From Palleniella intestinalis (GTDB lineage: Bacteria > Bacteroidota > Bacteroidia > Bacteroidales > Bacteroidaceae): a stretch of DNA of 64,000 bases. Of the stretch, positions 59,524 through 64,000 are shown piece by piece. The notes beneath the pieces were generated by a model. The model was not told where the DNA came from and ran no database searches. It saw only the letters and a list, made by a program, of their open reading frames with translations. The position numbers and the translations under genes were made by a program. Each line of letters starts with the position of its first letter. The stretch's first letter is position 1. Location of the stretch: positions 64,083 through 128,082 of the forward strand of contig NZ_JABKKG010000005.1 in assembly GCF_013166595.1 (NCBI RefSeq). The letters run 5' to 3'.

Positions 59524-62427
59524 TTAGAATGTCATCTTCACACCCATGTTGTAGAATCTTGTCTGTGGTGCAGAACCGACATTCATCTCAAGTATCTTGC
59601 GCTCAGGAGCTATGGTCAGGAGGTTGCTGCCGCTGATGTATGCGGAGACACCCTTAATCCATGTGTTCTGGAACAGATTGTTTGCGAAATCGTAAGTCAG
59701 CTGGACTTTTGACAATCGCAGTGCGTCTGTGCTGTAGAGCCAATATGTAGATGTTGTGTTGTTATTGGCACCGTCCTGAGTTGTCAGACGAGGGTAAGTG
59801 GCTGTGGCAGCAGTCTCTTCTGTCCAAGCTCCGCGAACAACCTCTGAATACTTGTTCTCGCCGGAAATCCAGTAGTAAGAGTTGTTCTTCACGCCTTTGC
59901 CGCCCCATCCGCCTGTGGCGAGGACAAACAATGTGAATCCTTTCCACTTAGCAGACAAGTTGACACCGATGGTGTAAGGAGAGCCGTACCATCCGCCCTT
60001 GCCGAGACAAATCTGGTCCTTAGTGTCGATGATTCCATCATTGTTCTGATCCTTGTACTTAAGATCACCCTTCTTAATGTTTCCGCTCAATGCTGCCTGT
60101 GAAGGAGAGTTAAGCACATCCTCAGGACTTGTGAAGTAGCCGATGCACTCATATCCCCAGATAGCGTCCAGAGGTTTGCCCTGACGGTACTGATAAGTAT
60201 CAGAGAAAGAAGAGTCATCACGCTTTGTAGCCTCTGTATTATAATATGTGAAGTTGGCTCCTGCCATGAATTCAACCTCGCCAAACTTCTCCTTATAGTT
60301 CACAGAGATGTCAAAACCGTTGCGCTTGTCATTGTCATAGTTGACGTATGGAATGAAAGATGCTTCCGGCCAGTATGTGAACATGTAGTTAGGGTACATG
60401 TTTGTAGGTCTGATTACCTTGCCATTGAGCGTGCTTGTAAACCAAGAGAGGTCAGCAGTGAGCCTATTGTCAAGCATTGACGCACGAAGATTCACAGAGA
60501 ACTCCTTACGCTTCAGGAATGTGAGGTTCTCGTTAGCACCACGGTTGACTATTGCAGGGTTAAGGCTGATGCCGTCACGCCATCCCCACCATGCGCTGCT
60601 GTTCTGTGTGTAAGAGCCTGAATACATGTAGTACTCATCGATACCGAGGTCAGTGTTCAACTGGCTAAGGCTGGCACTGAGCATAAGGTCGTTGAAGATG
60701 CTGCCCTCCATAAATTTCTCCTTCGCAATGTTCCATCCCAAAGTCATTGAAGGTGACAACGCTTCACGATGCCCCTCGGCAAGCTTTGCCGAATGGATTG
60801 CTGCCATACCGAATGTAGCGAAATACTTCTTGGCATAGTCGTAAGACAGGTTCAGACCAAGGTTGGCATTGCTTGTACGGTGGTACTCTCCCGACACAGT
60901 CTGCTGGTAGCCATTTGCAAGCAGCATTGCACTCACGTTATGCACCCCACCGAATGTACGTGCATAGTCAAAATGAGCATTGAAATTGATTGTCTGTGTG
61001 TCAGCTGACCCACTGATATTCTGTGTAGCAGTTCTTTCGTCAAGACCATACTTTTCAAGTCCGACAATCACCTCCTTGCCACCATAGCTGCTCCATATCG
61101 GTGAATATGTAGCATAGCTATTGTTATACGATGTGGTGTAAGAAGTGGCGTAATCCACTGCGAACATCGTGTGAAAAGACAGACCTTTCACCAATTTGTC
61201 AAGGCTGAAATCCAAACCCACATCAAAGGTGAAGTTACGGCTTGTGTACTTCGCATTGCCGGCAGCGTAATAATTTCCGAACATGTTGGTCATGTCATTC
61301 TGAGTACCACCGAGGAAGCAACCATTGAAGATATTCTCGGAAGAGCCAAGCATTTCCCAAACGGAAGATGCGTTAGGGTCAATCAAGCTCGTAGGGATGA
61401 GCGGAGCCACACGGTTAGGGCGGAAAGAAGCCGCTGCTTCCCAATAGCTGCCGCCATTCGCAGAGCGTGAATCATAGAACGATGCCGTTGTGTTGACATA
61501 AGCAGAGATGTCATCATTGAGGCGCATATCCACATTACCACGCACATTCAGACGCTGTGTGAAATTGTCCGCAGCCTCTCCGAACTTGAAATAATCGCCG
61601 GCACGCTCATAGCCTATGTTTGCATAGTATGTCGCGAACTTTCCGCCACCCTCTATCTCCGCAGTGGCATTGGTAGTGTTTTTCACCTTGCCGATATATT
61701 CGCCGGAATAGAAATTCACATCCGGATAACGGTAAGGATTGAGTCCGCTGCCATAGTTATAGATGTCTGTCGCGGAGTAAAGGTCACCAAGACCATCATT
61801 CTGACGTGCCTTATTGTAATAAGTCATGTACTCTGCTGCGCTGAGGTATGTAGGGAAGCTCTTTGCCACATCCCATCCTGTGTTAGCCCTCACATTGATG
61901 CGCATGTCACCGCGCTGTCCGCGCTTTGTGGTGATAAGCACCACACCATTCGCACCTTTGGAGCCATAGAGCACAACAGCCTGTGCACCTTTCATGAACG
62001 TGATGGTCTCAATCTCGTCAGTCTTCACATTGTTGGCACTGCGTGGCACACCGTCAACAAGAATCAGCGCATCACTGTATCCCCACAATGAGGCACCGTT
62101 CCAGCCACCGACGTATCCCTGCATGTTGTCCATGCTGTAAGTGGTGAAGTTCTTCTTTGTCAGTTCCTTTACATCTACCACAGACACGCCGCCAAGCAAG
62201 TCGTCCTTTTCCACCTCGCGGAAAGCCACATGCACCTTCTTGCCATCTTCATCGGTAGTGGCAGCCTCTTCGCCGTTCTGTGCATAGGTCAGTATCGGCG
62301 ATGCGGCAAGCATTGCGCAGAGGAACGTTTTCGCTAAGCCAAATGAGCAGAGCGAAACCTTTTTCGGCTCTGCCATGGCGAGAAAAGGTCGGGTGGAACC
62401 CAGATATTTTGTATGTATATGTTTCAT
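59524..62427 (-). CDS. xusC: SusC-family TonB-dependent transporter of the xylan system
   Basis: The 967-residue receptor has a long N-terminal region (MKHIHTKYLGSTRP, then a hydrophobic segment ending ILTYAQ) and lacks the carboxypeptidase-like beta-sandwich seen in the SusC at 3232. The plug is evident: ALILVDGVPRSANNVKTDEI and FMKGAQAVVLYGSKGANGVV. The barrel ends RFYNMGVKMTF. It is shorter than most SusC proteins for this reason. It transports xylo-oligosaccharides with the SusD-like protein downstream. The 78-base gap to the upstream SusD gene has no feature. Confidence 0.9.
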   Translation of the reverse strand: MKHIHTKYLGSTRPFLAMAEPKKVSLCSFGLAKTFLCAMLAASPILTYAQNGEEAATTDEDGKKVHVAFREVEKDDLLGGVSVVDVKELTKKNFTTYSMDNMQGYVGGWNGASLWGYSDALILVDGVPRSANNVKTDEIETITFMKGAQAVVLYGSKGANGVVLITTKRGQRGDMRINVRANTGWDVAKSFPTYLSAAEYMTYYNKARQNDGLGDLYSATDIYNYGSGLNPYRYPDVNFYSGEYIGKVKNTTNATAEIEGGGKFATYYANIGYERAGDYFKFGEAADNFTQRLNVRGNVDMRLNDDISAYVNTTASFYDSRSANGGSYWEAAASFRPNRVAPLIPTSLIDPNASSVWEMLGSSENIFNGCFLGGTQNDMTNMFGNYYAAGNAKYTSRNFTFDVGLDFSLDKLVKGLSFHTMFAVDYATSYTTSYNNSYATYSPIWSSYGGKEVIVGLEKYGLDERTATQNISGSADTQTINFNAHFDYARTFGGVHNVSAMLLANGYQQTVSGEYHRTSNANLGLNLSYDYAKKYFATFGMAAIHSAKLAEGHREALSPSMTLGWNIAKEKFMEGSIFNDLMLSASLSQLNTDLGIDEYYMYSGSYTQNSSAWWGWRDGISLNPAIVNRGANENLTFLKRKEFSVNLRASMLDNRLTADLSWFTSTLNGKVIRPTNMYPNYMFTYWPEASFIPYVNYDNDKRNGFDISVNYKEKFGEVEFMAGANFTYYNTEATKRDDSSFSDTYQYRQGKPLDAIWGYECIGYFTSPEDVLNSPSQAALSGNIKKGDLKYKDQNNDGIIDTKDQICLGKGGWYGSPYTIGVNLSAKWKGFTLFVLATGGWGGKGVKNNSYYWISGENKYSEVVRGAWTEETAATATYPRLTTQDGANNNTTSTYWLYSTDALRLSKVQLTYDFANNLFQNTWIKGVSAYISGSNLLTIAPERKILEMNVGSAPQTRFYNMGVKMTF

Positions 62428-62505
62428 TGTTGTTTTGTTTTTATGATTAATGATTCGTCAAGCCTTAAGAACGGCTTTTTTCATTTATCATTTGCCATTA
62501 ATGTG

Positions 62506-64000
62506 TTACCATCCCTCATTCTGTCCGAATCCCTCGTAGATGTTGACAACAGACTCCGGCAATGGCAGCCAGTAATGCTTAATACTGTATCGGCGGGTGA
62601 GTATGGTCTCCTCTTTCCATCCTGTCACAGTAGCATCGCGTGGGTCATTCTCCTCAAACCATGCTCTGTCAGTGCCGTTACGGTAGAACTCCTGTGAAGT
62701 CTTTGTGTTGTATGGCGCAACGGTAAGCAGGAGCCAGCGCTGCAAGTCGTTCCAGCGGAAACCCTCAAAGGCAAGCTCGCAAGCACGCTCACGGCGAACC
62801 TCATCCATGAACAGCCTTGGGTCGGCAGTGTACTTCTCGTTGACAGGTTTCACACCTACGCGGTCACGAAGCACATTGATAGCCTCCTCTGCAGTTTTTG
62901 AGAATGTAGCGGACTTTGTCTTTGCTCCGCCAATAGCGGCACATGCCTCTGCATACATCAGGTACAGGTCTGCCACACGCATATATGGGAGGTTACAGTG
63001 GAGACTGTGTCCCCAGCCATAATAGTCATCAAACTCGTTGCACTGGTGAGGTACAAGTTTCTGGCAGTAGTAGCCTGTACGGCTGCCAAGTGATATGTCA
63101 CGTGTGGAACCACCGGTGTAGAGATTGCAGTATTCCTCTTCCTTGCGCACATCGCTTGCAGGCACAGAGGAGCTGATGTACTTGAATCCATCGAAGATGA
63201 TGTCATGATAGAAGCGTGGGTCACGGTCCTTGAACGGTTGTGTTTCATCGAAGCCTGAATCCGGGTCATCGAGTGGCAGTCCGTTTGCCATTCCGTAAGC
63301 ATAGTTTATATAGTTTGCTGTCGGGAGATGAATGACCTTATCGTGGCCTACAACGTTGTTAATCTTGGTGCCCCATGTCTTGGAGAAGTTCCAGTTTGAC
63401 GCGTTAGGCGACATTGACGGGTTTCTGAACATAGCCTCGGTAGAGCCCGGAATCTGCCAGTTCTGGTTCACTGTGTAGAAGATGTCCGAATAGCAGGAAG
63501 GTGCGCCGGATGAACGCTCGTGATTATAGACATTGGTGTAGTCGAACTTTGCCAAAGCATAAGGAGTCTGTCCCCCTTCAATCAGTGCCAGGACTTCTCC
63601 AAGAGCATCTGCAGCACGCTGTGCATATTCCTTGTTATAGTCATAAGTATGCGCACCGTCAGTTGACGCACCATTCTCCATCAGTGGTGATGACGCCCAC
63701 AGCAGGACTTTGCCAAGATAGCCAAGTGCAGTAGCCTTTGTCAGACGCAAGCCGTTCTTTCCGAGAGTCTTCTGTCCTACGAGTGTCTTGTCCCAGTCGT
63801 TAGGAAGGAGGTCGGCAGCCTTGCGGAAGTCTGCTGCACACTTGTCGGCACACTCCTGGAAAGAGAGTCTCGGGTAGCGCATTTCCTCCAATGGGTCAAG
63901 TGCTTTCTCAATATATGGCAGACCGCCAAAGAACTGCATCAGTTCCTCATACCACCATGCGCGGAAGAAATAGAGCTGTCCGGCAATGATGTCCTTCTCC
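62506..64000 (-). CDS. xusB: SusD-family lipoprotein, first of the xylan pair (cut by window end)
   Basis: The reading frame is open to the window edge; upstream of the internal ATG at 63939 it continues with GQLYFFRAWWYEELMQFFGG, the conserved SusD N-terminal helix. The visible part includes DEVRRERACELAFEGFRWNDLQRW, the family C-terminal motif, and ends EGFGQNEGW. The signal peptide and about 100 or more N-terminal residues lie outside the window. Position before xusC makes it XusB by analogy; xusA is expected just beyond the edge. Confidence 0.85.
   Translation of the reverse strand, partial: EKDIIAGQLYFFRAWWYEELMQFFGGLPYIEKALDPLEEMRYPRLSFQECADKCAADFRKAADLLPNDWDKTLVGQKTLGKNGLRLTKATALGYLGKVLLWASSPLMENGASTDGAHTYDYNKEYAQRAADALGEVLALIEGGQTPYALAKFDYTNVYNHERSSGAPSCYSDIFYTVNQNWQIPGSTEAMFRNPSMSPNASNWNFSKTWGTKINNVVGHDKVIHLPTANYINYAYGMANGLPLDDPDSGFDETQPFKDRDPRFYHDIIFDGFKYISSSVPASDVRKEEEYCNLYTGGSTRDISLGSRTGYYCQKLVPHQCNEFDDYYGWGHSLHCNLPYMRVADLYLMYAEACAAIGGAKTKSATFSKTAEEAINVLRDRVGVKPVNEKYTADPRLFMDEVRRERACELAFEGFRWNDLQRWLLLTVAPYNTKTSQEFYRNGTDRAWFEENDPRDATVTGWKEETILTRRYSIKHYWLPLPESVVNIYEGFGQNEGW

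Overview
The window looks like chromosomal DNA of a Prevotella-type (Bacteroidales) bacterium. The evidence is SusC/SusD pairs with lipoprotein signals, type IX secretion genes (porU, porV), promoters of the Bacteroidetes form TTTG-N19-21-TAnnTTTG, and a xylan locus matching the xusA-E/xyn10C arrangement described for rumen Prevotella and gut Bacteroides. No rRNA, tRNA or CRISPR array was recognised.

Layout. (1) 1-8.86 kb, plus strand: the 3' part of a polysaccharide locus, probably for pectin, with a pectate-lyase-like C-terminus, a secreted TIM-barrel isomerase-like protein, a beta-helix surface lipoprotein, SusC and SusD, closed by a strong terminator. (2) 8.9-17 kb: an ABC exporter, a DUF1016 (YhcG-like) nuclease, nadK, a DJ-1-family gene, three small exported proteins and a membrane TPR/HTH regulator. 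(3) 17-30 kb, minus strand: a secreted GH2 beta-galactosidase, ispF, porV, porU, an FAH-family hydrolase and the ribosomal cluster rplM-rpsI-rpsB-tsf. (4) 30.2-40.7 kb, minus strand: a polymorphic-toxin locus. A small T9SS-tailed protein precedes a 2,080-residue SpvB/FG-GAP/RHS protein with a GIY-YIG-like toxin tip. Its immunity-type gene and a tandem series of silent tip plus immunity cassettes follow. (5) 40.8-41.8 kb: an Rpn/PD-(D/E)XK transposase-like gene. (6) 42.4-64 kb: a xylan locus in two divergent halves.

How the genes work together. In the xylan region the minus-strand genes form the outer-membrane part: xusB (cut by the window edge), xusC, xusD, xusE, the CBM-interrupted xylanase xyn10C, a GH5 lipoprotein, a secreted protein of unknown function and a secreted GH43. 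GH67 alpha-glucuronidase (minus) and, divergently, an SGNH esterase, a GPH-family symporter, a GH10 xylanase and a cytoplasmic GH43 would finish, import and split the oligosaccharides.

The most unusual part is the RHS cassette array. The expressed tip keeps all GIY-YIG-like motifs. The three downstream orphan tips are each broken in a different way (dinucleotide frameshift, internal deletion, truncation), yet all three immunity-type genes are intact. The cassettes are bounded by long direct repeats that end inside the toxin tip on one side and inside the immunity gene on the other, so recombination could swap a matched toxin/immunity specificity block. Other items worth checking are short-period tandem repeats (9-bp and 10-bp) upstream of glycan-use genes and several long inverted repeats.
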